NCBI RefSeq assembly: GCF_004216715.1 | Contig: NZ_SGXG01000001.1 | Coordinates: forward strand, 2,113,001-2,177,000 | Direction: 5' to 3' | Origin: Cecembia calidifontis | GTDB taxonomy: Bacteria > Bacteroidota > Bacteroidia > Cytophagales > Cyclobacteriaceae | Length of the DNA: 64,000 nt | Part shown: piece by piece, positions 43,993-52,394 of the stretch | How the letters are laid out: every line of letters begins with the position of its first letter | Numbering within the stretch: the stretch's first letter is position 1 | Notes under the pieces: generated by a model | Told to the model about the DNA's origin: nothing | The model's input: only the letters and a program-made list of their open reading frames with translations | Databases searched by the model: none | Position numbers and translations under genes: made by a program

Positions 43993-44682
43993 CTAATTCA
44001 AATCGAACTTATAACCTACACCTTTTACAGTAGTGATATAATCTTCGCCTATCTTTTCCCTTACTTTCCTGATGTGTACATCCACCGTTCTTGCCAGGAC
44101 AAATACATCTGCTCCCCAAATATTCTGCAAAAGATCATCCCTACTGAAGACCATATTAGGGTTTTTGGCAAGGAAATACAAAAGTTCAAATTCTTTTTTC
44201 GGCAAAGTAATGATTTTTCCGCCCTTGTCTATGGTATAGCTCGTCCTGTCAATGATCAGGTCTTTGATTTTGATCTGTGTTAATTCTTGGTCTTTTTTGG
44301 ATTCACGGCGGAATAAAGCCGCGATCCGGCTCATCAAAGCCCTTGGTTTAATTGGCTTGGTGATGTAATCATCAGCACCAACATCAAATGCTGCTACCTC
44401 GGAATATTCTTCTGATCTCGCGGTGAGGAAAATAATAAAGGTGCTTTTCAATTCAGGGATTTCCCGCATTTGACGGCAGGTTTCAACCCCATCCTGATTG
44501 GGCATCATGATGTCCAATAAAATAACGTCCGGTAAGAATTTGGATGCCACTTTTACGGCTTTGACACCGTCTTCTGCAGTTTCCACCTCATAGCCTTCCT
44601 TTTTTAGGTTGTAGGTAAGCAGATCAACTATATCCGGTTCGTCGTCTACGACCAAAACCTTGATTTTTGGTTTGTCACTCAT
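43993..44682 (-). CDS. Response regulator, OmpR/PhoB family
   Basis: A 229-residue DNA-binding regulator. Receiver domain with acidic pocket VVDDEPDI and phosphorylation-site Asp in DVILLDIMMPNQDG near 54; Lys in DYITKPIKPR near 107. The C-terminal winged helix carries TLPKKEFELLYFLAKNP and RTVDVHIRKVREKIGE. Expressed with the histidine kinase (4-bp gap). It is divergent in orientation from recA's neighbour only distantly; promoter elements were not seen in the 150-bp gap upstream. Confidence 0.96.
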   Translation of the reverse strand: MSDKPKIKVLVVDDEPDIVDLLTYNLKKEGYEVETAEDGVKAVKVASKFLPDVILLDIMMPNQDGVETCRQMREIPELKSTFIIFLTARSEEYSEVAAFDVGADDYITKPIKPRALMSRIAALFRRESKKDQELTQIKIKDLIIDRTSYTIDKGGKIITLPKKEFELLYFLAKNPNMVFSRDDLLQNIWGADVFVLARTVDVHIRKVREKIGEDYITTVKGVGYKFDLN

Positions 44683-44832
44683 CTGTCGATTTCGGGTTTA
44701 TGTTTCCCTAATGTGATGCTAATTTAGAAAAAGGGCGCACATAAAAAGAGATTTGTGCAATTCAGCATCAAAATACAACATAAAATTTTTATTAGCCAGC
44801 TTATTGTTAAGGTAATATTACATGTAGGTGAA

Positions 44833-45621
44833 TTAATTATTACGAAGGCCTTTTGCTTCCGTAATTTCCATATCCAGCGAACCTACCCAGAGCTTGGCTT
44901 TGATCCTTACGGGAATTTTGTTTGCATCATCCGTAACCCATACTGTCACGGGTTGCTCCCCTCTGAAAAGTTTATTTTTCGGAATAATCGGCGAGAAGAC
45001 AAAGGTATCAAATTCCCCGATTTTGGTTTTGAGCTGCTCTTTTCCCGTATACATAAGGTTTATTTTATGAACTTCTTTATCAAAGAAACCCGTTAGGGTG
45101 ACCATATCTCCCTTTTTCAGTTTTTTGAGGTCCATGGTCCTCAATAAGTAGAAGCCGCTGACAATATCCTGTACATTTGCAGGGACCGGGTAATCTTTAG
45201 TGGAGACCAGCTCTTTGTTTTCCCTGTCATACAGTCTCACATGGGCATTTTTCTTTTGATGGTCAAAGAGCACCCTTTCATGCTTTCTGTATTTTCCCTC
45301 TTCTATATGCCTGTAAGATTGATAGGGGATGATTTTGGCGGTGTCCAGGTAACTGCCCCAATTATCATTTACCTTGAATAATTTGAACACCCCCAAAGTC
45401 TGTCCAAAGACATCAATTTTAAAGGTAGGCCTATTATCCGTATGGTACACTTTAGGATGGATGAGCATTTTTGCTTCCGCGGCATCCAAAAAACCAAAAC
45501 TTACCTTAAAGGTCAGTTCTTCCCCGGTTTTAAAGGCCGTGTTTTTTTGGGCCAGGGCCTGAAGTCCGACCAGGCAGAAAAAAAATGTGACAATTACTGA
45601 CTTAAAGGTTACTTTTTTCAT
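44833..45621 (-). CDS. DUF3108 domain-containing exported protein
   Basis: A 262-residue protein with a signal peptide (about 1-24, ending QALAQ). The remainder matches the DUF3108 family layout: LTFKVSFGFLDAAEAKMLI near 38, KDYPVPANVQDIVSGFYLLR near 142, EFDTFVFSPIIP near 202 and VWVTDDANKIPVRIKAKL near 227. The fold is expected to be beta-rich. Function is unknown; the family is proposed to sit in the periplasm or outer membrane. Divergent from recA with 170 bp between. Confidence 0.88.
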   Translation of the reverse strand: MKKVTFKSVIVTFFFCLVGLQALAQKNTAFKTGEELTFKVSFGFLDAAEAKMLIHPKVYHTDNRPTFKIDVFGQTLGVFKLFKVNDNWGSYLDTAKIIPYQSYRHIEEGKYRKHERVLFDHQKKNAHVRLYDRENKELVSTKDYPVPANVQDIVSGFYLLRTMDLKKLKKGDMVTLTGFFDKEVHKINLMYTGKEQLKTKIGEFDTFVFSPIIPKNKLFRGEQPVTVWVTDDANKIPVRIKAKLWVGSLDMEITEAKGLRNN

Positions 45622-45747
45622 TAATTTGAGCTTTCCGCTTGAAGCTTTTCAAACATTATTCCAATATTAGCAAAATATTGCTGAAGCCTGATTTTTGTTG
45701 CCAAAAAGTAAATACGAAATCCTTTGAGCATGAGTTGGGTCGAGGTA

Positions 45748-45757
45748 GTATTAATAC
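45748..45757. promoter_or_regulatory. Palindrome GTATTAATAC upstream of recA
   Basis: A perfect 10-bp palindrome 34 bp before the recA start, within GGTAGTATTAATACC. It may overlap the promoter and is a candidate operator for a damage-response regulator. No Escherichia- or Bacillus-type LexA box is present. Confidence 0.35.
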
Positions 45758-45791
45758 CAAATACAGGATTAAAATTTGATAGATTGAATAT

Positions 45792-46823
45792 ATGAGCGCA
45801 AATACCGAAAAATTGAAAGCCCTGCAGTTGACCATTGACAAACTGGAAAAAACCTACGGTAAGGGTACAGTGATGAAGCTGAGTGACAATAAGGTCCAGG
45901 ATGTTCCTGCCATATCTACAGGTTCCCTTGGACTTGACATGGCTTTGGGCGTTGGGGGAATACCCAGGGGCAGGGTGATTGAAATTTACGGTCCGGAATC
46001 GTCAGGAAAGACCACCCTGACCATGCACTGTATCGCTGAGGCCCAAAAGGCTGGAGGTCTTGCGGCCTTTATTGATGCAGAGCATGCTTTTGACAAGACT
46101 TATGCGGAGAAGTTAGGGATAGATACTGAAAACTTATTGATCTCCCAGCCTGACAATGGGGAGCAGGCACTTGAGATCGCAGAGCATCTTATCCGTTCCG
46201 GGGCCATTGATATTATTGTTATTGACTCGGTGGCGGCATTGGTGCCAAAAGGTGAACTGGAAGGAGATATGGGTGACAGCAAAATGGGTCTTCAGGCAAG
46301 GTTGATGTCCCAGGCGCTTAGAAAGTTGACCGGGGCCATTAACAAGACAGGATGTGCCTGTATCTTTATCAACCAGCTGAGGGATAAAATCGGGGTGATG
46401 TTCGGTAATCCCGAAACTACTACTGGCGGTAATGCATTGAAGTTTTATGCCTCTGTGAGACTGGATATCCGAAGAATCGGACAGATCAAAGAGGGTGCTG
46501 ACAATGTCATCGGTAACCGTACCAAAGTCAAAGTAGTGAAAAATAAGGTTGCCCCTCCGTTTAAAGTGGTGGAATTTGATATCATGTATGGACAGGGGAT
46601 TTCCAAAGTAGGGGAAATCATCGATCTGGGTGTGGAATTTGATATCATCAAGAAGGCGGGTTCCTGGTTTTCTTATGAAGGCAATAAGTTGGGACAGGGA
46701 AGGGATGCTGTTAAGAGTCTTTTATTGGACAATCCTGAACTCATGGAAGAGCTCGAAAAGAAAATCAAAGAAAAAGCCGGAATGGGTGCCAGTGTTAAAG
46801 TTGAACCTGGAGAAGAAGATTAA
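45792..46823 (+). CDS. recA: Recombinase RecA
   Basis: DNA-strand-exchange ATPase, 343 residues. Walker A GPESSGKTT near 67-75, DAEHAFDKTYAEKLGID near 97, Walker B IDIIVIDSVAAL near 138, loop L1/L2 with NQLRDKIGVMFGNPETTTGGNALKF region near 195-218. No intein. It is monocistronic with a terminator; in this phylum recA is part of the DNA-damage response, and the palindrome at 45748-45757 is the only operator-like site seen upstream. Confidence 0.99.
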   Translation: MSANTEKLKALQLTIDKLEKTYGKGTVMKLSDNKVQDVPAISTGSLGLDMALGVGGIPRGRVIEIYGPESSGKTTLTMHCIAEAQKAGGLAAFIDAEHAFDKTYAEKLGIDTENLLISQPDNGEQALEIAEHLIRSGAIDIIVIDSVAALVPKGELEGDMGDSKMGLQARLMSQALRKLTGAINKTGCACIFINQLRDKIGVMFGNPETTTGGNALKFYASVRLDIRRIGQIKEGADNVIGNRTKVKVVKNKVAPPFKVVEFDIMYGQGISKVGEIIDLGVEFDIIKKAGSWFSYEGNKLGQGRDAVKSLLLDNPELMEELEKKIKEKAGMGASVKVEPGEED

Positions 46824-46850
46824 AACCGGGTCTCATTATTCCAAAAAAGT

Positions 46851-46880
46851 AAAGGCGGCTTTAAAAGCTGCCTTTCCTTT
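46851..46880 (+). terminator. Intrinsic terminator of recA
   Basis: AAAGGCGGC / GCTGCCTTT stem (one G-U pair) with an A/T loop, then CCTTTTC, 27 bp after the recA stop. Confidence 0.75.
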
Positions 46881-46990
46881 TCACCTATTTTGAGTGTTTT
46901 TTTGTTCGTGTAAGATACTGCCGGTATGAAGTATAAAGTCCTTCTCGCTGCATTTTTTAATCCCCATTTCTGATAGGCGATTTTAATTCA

Positions 46991-48235
46991 TCAAGTCGCC
47001 CTGATGGCCTCAACAGGATCCAGTCTTGCGGCAAGGGTTGCGGGAACAATTCCGGAAACAATTCCGATTGCCGAAGATATGCCAAGTCCCAGAATGACAT
47101 TTTTAAAAGAAAGGACCAGCTCGAGTGATCCAAGTTGGACAAATGTGATGCCATAGACGATGATGATTCCTGCCAAACCTCCGATCAGGCTAAGGAACAC
47201 CGCTTCAAAAAGGAATTGGAAGAGGATAAAGTAATTTTTAGCGCCAAGGGATTTCTGGATTCCGATGATATTGGTCCGTTCTTTTACCGAAACAAACATG
47301 ATATTGGCTATTCCAAAGCCGCCCACCAATATAGAAAATCCTCCGATGACCCATCCGGCCGCACTGATTACATCGAAGATGGAGCCTATGGTATTCATGA
47401 TAAATTCAGATTTATTGAGTGAAAAATTATCCTCTTGGGTCGGTTTTAGTCCCCTTTTTGCCCTTAAAAGGCCTATGAGTTCATTTTCAAGAGCGACCAT
47501 CCCAATGTCATCCTCCTTACCTTTGACCGCAATACTGGGCTCAATCCCATTTTGTCCTACATAATAGAGTTTGGTAAAGCTGCCGTAAGGGATCATCACT
47601 GCTTCATCTTTGGAGGCAATTTCAAAAAGCCCTTCTCCCTCTTCTTCAAACACCCCGATGACCACAAATTTATTTCCTTTGATTTTGAGTTCTTTTCCCA
47701 AGGGATCCCTTCCGGGGAAGAGGGTGTTGGCTATTTTGACCCCGATGATGGCCACATTCCTGCTGGCATTGACTTCCATTTCTGTGAAAAATCTACCGGA
47801 TTCCAGGGGAAGGTCATAGACATCCTTGTATGTAAAAACCACCCCGGAAAGATTGGTGCCCTTGTAAGAGTTGCTTCCTGACTGTACCGTCGTATTGGCC
47901 GATGCGGAGAATGTTACCGCTTCTGCATTTCTAAGTTTGTCCTTAAGGAAAACATATTCGCCGTATGTGTTATAAGGTCGCCTGAAGTACTTCCACCAGG
48001 GATAATCCGGACCTCCAACAAACTGAAACCTGTTCACGGTGACTACATTGCTTCCCAAGAAACTGAAGCTGGATTTGATGTTTTTCTCCAAAGAATCTAC
48101 CAAGGTGAATACAGCAATGATGGCAAAAATACCTACTGTAACCCCAAGAAGGGAAAGGATGGTCCTGGTAAGATTGGATTTAAGGGCCTGCATAGCAAAG
48201 CGTATGCTTTCCCAAATAAGTTTTACGTAAATCAC
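46991..48235 (-). CDS. ABC transporter permease, MacB/FtsX type
   Basis: A 414-residue permease with the same architecture as the one at 6680-7924: N-terminal transmembrane helix (about 20-45), large periplasmic MacB-type domain, and three C-terminal helices with SVKERTNIIGIQKSLGAKNYF near 315-335, and EAIRAT at the end. GTG start at 48235. No ATPase or membrane-fusion partner gene is adjacent, so it probably works with a subunit encoded elsewhere. Convergent with recA and divergent from queA. Confidence 0.88.
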   Translation of the reverse strand: MIYVKLIWESIRFAMQALKSNLTRTILSLLGVTVGIFAIIAVFTLVDSLEKNIKSSFSFLGSNVVTVNRFQFVGGPDYPWWKYFRRPYNTYGEYVFLKDKLRNAEAVTFSASANTTVQSGSNSYKGTNLSGVVFTYKDVYDLPLESGRFFTEMEVNASRNVAIIGVKIANTLFPGRDPLGKELKIKGNKFVVIGVFEEEGEGLFEIASKDEAVMIPYGSFTKLYYVGQNGIEPSIAVKGKEDDIGMVALENELIGLLRAKRGLKPTQEDNFSLNKSEFIMNTIGSIFDVISAAGWVIGGFSILVGGFGIANIMFVSVKERTNIIGIQKSLGAKNYFILFQFLFEAVFLSLIGGLAGIIIVYGITFVQLGSLELVLSFKNVILGLGISSAIGIVSGIVPATLAARLDPVEAIRAT

Positions 48236-48297
48236 AGTTTTTTGTAAAGTGTTAAAAACTAATTGACAAGATAGGTAGAATTCGGGATTTTTATTGT

Positions 48298-48305
48298 TAA
48301 CTTTG
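48298..48305 (+). promoter_or_regulatory. Candidate -7 element of queA
   Basis: TAACTTTG fits TAnnTTTG, 54 bp before the start codon; no clear -33 TTTG. Confidence 0.4.
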
Positions 48306-48359
48306 CAGTTTTTAAAATAAAAATTATACGAAAAGCGAGCAATTACCTATCCATACCAT

Positions 48360-49409
48360 ATGAAGTTATCAGACTTTAAATTCGACTTACCCAAAAAACT
48401 TATTTCCCTATATCCTACCGAAAACAGAGACGAGTCCCGTCTGATGGTTGTCCATAAAAAAACGGGAGAAATCGAGCACCGGGTATTCAAAGATATCATT
48501 GAATATTTTGGTGATGGTGATGTTTTCGTCATGAATGACACCAAGGTATTTCCTGCCAGGCTCTATGGAAACAAAGAAAAAACAGGTGCTAAGATTGAAG
48601 TTTTTCTTTTGAGAGAGCTCAATGCTGATCTGAGGTTATGGGATGTGCTTGTAGACCCGGCCAGAAAAATCAGAGTGGGGAATAAGCTGTATTTTGGAGA
48701 CAGTGATCTGGTGGCAGAAGTGATTGACAATACTACCTCAAGAGGGCGTACCATCAGGTTCTTGTTTGATGGAACTGATGAGGAATTTTATAAGACCATT
48801 GATTCCTTGGGTGAAACACCTTTGTTAAAAGAATATATCGAGAGAAAAGTGGAGCCGGAAGATAGGGACAGGTACCAGACCATTTTTGCCAAAAATGTGG
48901 GTGCTGTGGCTGCTCCAACAGCAGGTTTACATTTTACCCCTCATTTGTTGAAAAGGTTGGAACTGAAAGGGGTAGAAATAACCCCGATAACACTCCATGT
49001 TGGATTGGGTACCTTCCGTCAGGTAGATGTGGAGGACCTTACCAAGCACAAGATGGATTCAGAGAATTATAACATTCCTGAAAAGACCGTTGAACTGGTC
49101 AATCAAGCTTTGGATAACAAGAAAAGGGTGGTGGCTGTAGGAACTACTACTTTGAAGACTATCGAATCTTCCGTGACGGCCAATGGCAGGCTGAAGGTAA
49201 GCAGTGGATGGACTGATAAGTTCATTATTCCTCCTTATGATTTCAAAATTGCCAATGCGCTGATCACCAATTTCCATCTTCCTGAATCCACTCTGCTGAT
49301 GACAGCAGCTGCCTTTGGTGGCTATGACCTGATCATGAGGGCTTATAAGGAAGCTGTAAAGGAAAAATACAGGTTCTTCTCCTATGGAGACGCCATGTTG
49401 ATTTTATAA
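48360..49409 (+). CDS. queA: S-adenosylmethionine:tRNA ribosyltransferase-isomerase
   Basis: Adds the cyclopentanediol epoxide group of queuosine precursor to tRNA preQ1-34. 349 residues. MKLSDFKFDLPKKLISLYPTE N-terminus of the family (positions 1-20), FVMNDTKVFPARL near 57, GAVAAPTAGLHFT near 180 and LHVGLGTFRQVDVED near 214 are diagnostic. It stands alone with its own terminator; other queuosine genes are not in the window. Confidence 0.98.
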   Translation: MKLSDFKFDLPKKLISLYPTENRDESRLMVVHKKTGEIEHRVFKDIIEYFGDGDVFVMNDTKVFPARLYGNKEKTGAKIEVFLLRELNADLRLWDVLVDPARKIRVGNKLYFGDSDLVAEVIDNTTSRGRTIRFLFDGTDEEFYKTIDSLGETPLLKEYIERKVEPEDRDRYQTIFAKNVGAVAAPTAGLHFTPHLLKRLELKGVEITPITLHVGLGTFRQVDVEDLTKHKMDSENYNIPEKTVELVNQALDNKKRVVAVGTTTLKTIESSVTANGRLKVSSGWTDKFIIPPYDFKIANALITNFHLPESTLLMTAAAFGGYDLIMRAYKEAVKEKYRFFSYGDAMLIL

Positions 49410-49413
49410 AAAT

Positions 49414-49439
49414 AAAAGGGGTGGACAGCCCCTTTTTTT
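49414..49439 (+). terminator. Intrinsic terminator of queA
   Basis: AAAAGGGG / CCCCTTTT stem with a 7-base loop and T run right after the queA stop. Confidence 0.85.
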
Positions 49440-49490
49440 ATGCTTAATTTTTTATTCACCTTAGAAAAGTAGCCTGTTGAAGTGTTTTGC

Positions 49491-49498
49491 TACTTTTG
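49491..49498 (+). promoter_or_regulatory. Candidate -7 element of ispD
   Basis: TACTTTTG fits TAnnTTTG and lies 19 bp before the ATG at 49518. It implies a very short leader and supports that start over one 12 codons upstream. Confidence 0.45.
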
Positions 49499-49517
49499 CT
49501 GGGATACTAATGGAGTT

Positions 49518-50198
49518 ATGAAAAAATATGCCTTGATAGTAGCTGGAGGGAGTGGTACCAGGATGGGAAGCCCCATAGCCAAGCAGTATCTTCCCATTGG
49601 GGGGAAACCGGTCCTGATGCACACATTGGAGAAGTTTCAGGATGCAGATCCTGAGATTGAGCTGACTTTGGTGCTGCCTGAGGCGGATTTTCCTTTCTGG
49701 AAAAAATTATGTGAGGAACATGCTTTTTCAGTCCCCCATCATTTGGTACCGGGTGGAAGGAGCCGGTTTCAATCTGTAAAAAATGGGCTTGAATCCCTTA
49801 AATTAAATCAGGGCACAGTGGCTATCCATGACGGGGTAAGGCCCTTTGTCAGCAGGGAGGTTATTCTTCAAAGTTTTAGGGAAGCTGAAGCAAAGGGAAG
49901 TGCCATTGCTGTAATTCCCCTAAAGGACTCCATCCGAAAACTAACTGATGATGGAAGGTCCATCTTCCAGGAAAGGCAGTACTTTAGGTTGGTACAGACC
50001 CCTCAGACTTTTGATCTTTCCAAAATCAAGCAGGCCTTTAAAGTCCAGGAATTGGGGCATTTTACGGATGATGCTACGGTTTTTGAGCATCAGGGATGGC
50101 AGGTTCACCTAATTGCCGGCAATCCGGAAAATATAAAGATTACCACACCCGAAGATATGGAATTTGCCGATTTTCTCATCGGTAAAAAAAGGGGCTGA
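49518..50198 (+). CDS. ispD: 2-C-methyl-D-erythritol 4-phosphate cytidylyltransferase
   Basis: Third step of the MEP isoprenoid pathway: CTP plus methylerythritol phosphate. 226 residues. The nucleotide-binding signature ALIVAGGSGTRMGSPIAKQY begins at residue 5. IHDGVRPFVSREVI near 97 is the catalytic Asp/Arg block, and TDDATVFEHQG near 186 and GNPENIKITTPEDM near 201 complete the site. The start at 49518 is chosen because the signature normally lies within the first ten residues. Unlike many genomes, ispF is not fused or adjacent. The IS1634 element begins 102 bp downstream. Confidence 0.97.
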   Translation: MKKYALIVAGGSGTRMGSPIAKQYLPIGGKPVLMHTLEKFQDADPEIELTLVLPEADFPFWKKLCEEHAFSVPHHLVPGGRSRFQSVKNGLESLKLNQGTVAIHDGVRPFVSREVILQSFREAEAKGSAIAVIPLKDSIRKLTDDGRSIFQERQYFRLVQTPQTFDLSKIKQAFKVQELGHFTDDATVFEHQGWQVHLIAGNPENIKITTPEDMEFADFLIGKKRG

Positions 50199-50280
50199 TT
50201 TTCACCGATCAAACCGGGCTATTTACCGAGTTTTTCTTTGGGATGGCCTAATCACGCTCTGAAAAAGATTTTTCAGATCC

Positions 50281-50288
50281 TAGCTTTG
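50281..50288 (+). promoter_or_regulatory. Promoter -7 element of the LiaF-like operon, cut off by an IS
   Basis: TAGCTTTG is an exact TAnnTTTG match 12 bp before the IS1634 left end. If the IS is removed the ATG of the LiaF-like gene lies about 25 bp downstream of it, normal for this phylum. Confidence 0.5.
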
Positions 50289-50324
50289 TCTTGTTCTTAA
50301 CCCAGATTGCAGCTTTTAGGGGTT

Positions 50325-50358
50325 AAAAAAGAAAATTTCGGGAAATTTTCTTTTTTTT
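50325..50358 (+). terminator. Terminator-like hairpin inside the IS1634 left end
   Basis: AAAAAAGAAAATTTC / GAAATTTTCTTTTTT, 15-bp arms with a 2-base centre and a T tract, 24 bp inside the IS. It should stop transcripts entering from the ispD side. Confidence 0.8.
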
Positions 50359-50479
50359 AGCTCCGATTATCCGTACCCCCCTACGTGATTTTTTTTCTAC
50401 GGGCTGTATAAGGCCATTTTTCGGTTTGTAGTACACAAGGGGTATTGCATCTTGGGGTTCAATACCAGTACTTTACACC

Positions 50480-52366
50480 ATGTATTTCAAGTTCTCTTTA
50501 CGTAAACATCCCGATACGGGAATACTCAGCGGATACTACCGGCTGGTGGAAAGTTACCGTAATGCGGACAACAGGGTGTGTCATCGCACTATCCTGAATA
50601 TAGGTTTCATGGAGGATGCTGCACCCGAGCAGCTCAACAAAATACAGAAACACCTTACCGAGAAGTATGAGCAGAAGGCTTCTCTTTTTGACCTGGAGGA
50701 AGATCCAATCGTCAGACGCTATGTTGAAGACTTCTGGAATCGGATCGTATCTTCCAAGAAGCTGGATATCAAGTCGGAACAGCAGCTGTCACGGATGGTG
50801 GATATGGATACCATCCAGCACAGTAATGCCAGGGAAATAGGAGCTGAGAATATTGCTTTCCGGACATGGGAGAAGCTACAGCTTACACCTTTATTACTTT
50901 CGGCGGGATTCAGCGCCGAAGATGCCAGTCTTGCAGCCACACAGGTTGTATCCCGTGCGGTATACCCCGCTTCCGAACTCAAAACTGTCCGTTGGATAAA
51001 GGAAAACTCGGCAGTCTGTGAGCTTACGGGCTATGATATGGATAAAATAACCAAGGACAAGCTGTACAAAAGTGCGCTTGAGCTGTACAAAGTCAAAGAT
51101 TCACTCGAAAAGCACCTTTCCAAACGTACCAATGAACTCTTTGATCTGCAGGATAAGATCATCCTTTATGACCTGACCAACACCTACTTTGAGGGAGAAA
51201 AGCCGAACAGTAAGCTGGCACAATACGGAAGGAGCAAGGAAAAAAGAAAAGATGCGAAACTTGTTGTGCTGGCACTGGTAGTGAATGTGGAAGGGTTTAT
51301 CAAGTACTCCTCAATCCTGGAAGGAAACATAGCAGACTGCAACACACTTGCCGCAATGATTGAAAAGCTTTCCGTCCACACCTGTACAGGACCTGCGGTA
51401 GTGGTACTCGATGCGGGCATAGCCACCGAAGAAAACCTGCATCTTATCCGGAACAAAGGATACAGCTACCTCTGTGTAAGCAGGACAAAACTCAAGGATT
51501 ATAGCTATGTGCCCGACAGGCTTACAACTCTGCTGGAAACAAAATCAAAGCAGAACATCAGACTCAGAGCCGTGTCCACAGAAAAAAACACAGACTATTA
51601 TTTAGAAGTCAAAAGCCCTTCCAAAGAGAAGAAAGAGGAAGGTATGAAGCTACAGTTCGAAGAAAGGTTTGAACAGGAGCTGCAAAAAATACACCATGCC
51701 CTCAACAGCAAGGGAGGAGTCAAAAAAACCGATAAAGTCCACCAGCGCATCGGGAGGGCCAAAGAAAAGTATCCATCAGTCCAGTATTATTATGAGATCA
51801 CTGTTGAAAGTGACCCTAAAACAGAACAGGCAACAGCAATGTCATGGAAGAAAAACCCGGAACGGGAGCAGGCAAAAACCGATAATCTGGGCGTCTATTT
51901 TTTACGGACAAACCTGAACGTGCAGGAGGAGTACATCATCTGGAATATCTATAACACTATCAGGGAAATAGAAAATGCCTTCCGTACCCTCAAAACCGAC
52001 CTGGACCTCAGACCGATTTACCATAAAAATGATGATGCCGCCATGGCACATCTACATCTGGGAATCCTTGCATATTGGATAGTCAATACAGTAAGGTACC
52101 AGCTCAAACAGAATGGAATAAAAAGCTGCTGGCGTGAAATAGTAAGAGTAGGCAACACACAAAAGGTCATCACTACTTCAGGGAAAAACACCTATGACAA
52201 AATCATTACCACACGCAAGTGTACAGTTCCAAACAAAAACCTAAAAGAAATCTACGACATCCTTAAGGCCAAATATCAACCGTTTAAAAAAAGAAAATCC
52301 GTAGTACACAAACTTGAACTCAAAAAAACAGAAATACCCAAATTACAGCTACTTACAGGCGGATAG
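50480..52366 (+). CDS. IS1634 family transposase
   Basis: A 628-residue DDE transposase, the long IS1634 form. Asp in KIILYDLTNTYFEGE near 229, Asp in VVVLDAGIATEENL near 312, Glu in NTIREIENAFRTLKTD near 497 with the family's YREIEnaFRxLK pattern; HLHLGILAYWIVNTVR follows. The frame is intact, so the element may be mobile. Confidence 0.95.
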   Translation: MYFKFSLRKHPDTGILSGYYRLVESYRNADNRVCHRTILNIGFMEDAAPEQLNKIQKHLTEKYEQKASLFDLEEDPIVRRYVEDFWNRIVSSKKLDIKSEQQLSRMVDMDTIQHSNAREIGAENIAFRTWEKLQLTPLLLSAGFSAEDASLAATQVVSRAVYPASELKTVRWIKENSAVCELTGYDMDKITKDKLYKSALELYKVKDSLEKHLSKRTNELFDLQDKIILYDLTNTYFEGEKPNSKLAQYGRSKEKRKDAKLVVLALVVNVEGFIKYSSILEGNIADCNTLAAMIEKLSVHTCTGPAVVVLDAGIATEENLHLIRNKGYSYLCVSRTKLKDYSYVPDRLTTLLETKSKQNIRLRAVSTEKNTDYYLEVKSPSKEKKEEGMKLQFEERFEQELQKIHHALNSKGGVKKTDKVHQRIGRAKEKYPSVQYYYEITVESDPKTEQATAMSWKKNPEREQAKTDNLGVYFLRTNLNVQEEYIIWNIYNTIREIENAFRTLKTDLDLRPIYHKNDDAAMAHLHLGILAYWIVNTVRYQLKQNGIKSCWREIVRVGNTQKVITTSGKNTYDKIITTRKCTVPNKNLKEIYDILKAKYQPFKKRKSVVHKLELKKTEIPKLQLLTGG

Positions 52367-52394
52367 CTGCAATCTGGGTTAAACAAATAATACA

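Larger units (their letters stand above)
50301..52378 (+). mobile_element. IS1634-family element in the leader of the LiaF-like operon
   Basis: 2078 bp with 14-bp perfect terminal inverted repeats CCCAGATTGCAGCT, flanked on both sides by TTAA. Because TTAA is self-complementary it can be counted either as target duplication or as part of an 18-bp repeat; no other duplication is seen, although 5-6 bp is usual for the family. One full-length transposase. The right end is 16 bp before the start codon of the LiaF-like gene. Confidence 0.9.

Noticed and set aside
42918..44682. Phosphate-specific PhoBR system
   Set aside because: No pst or phoU genes nearby; the kinase lacks a periplasmic sensor and the similarity is general.
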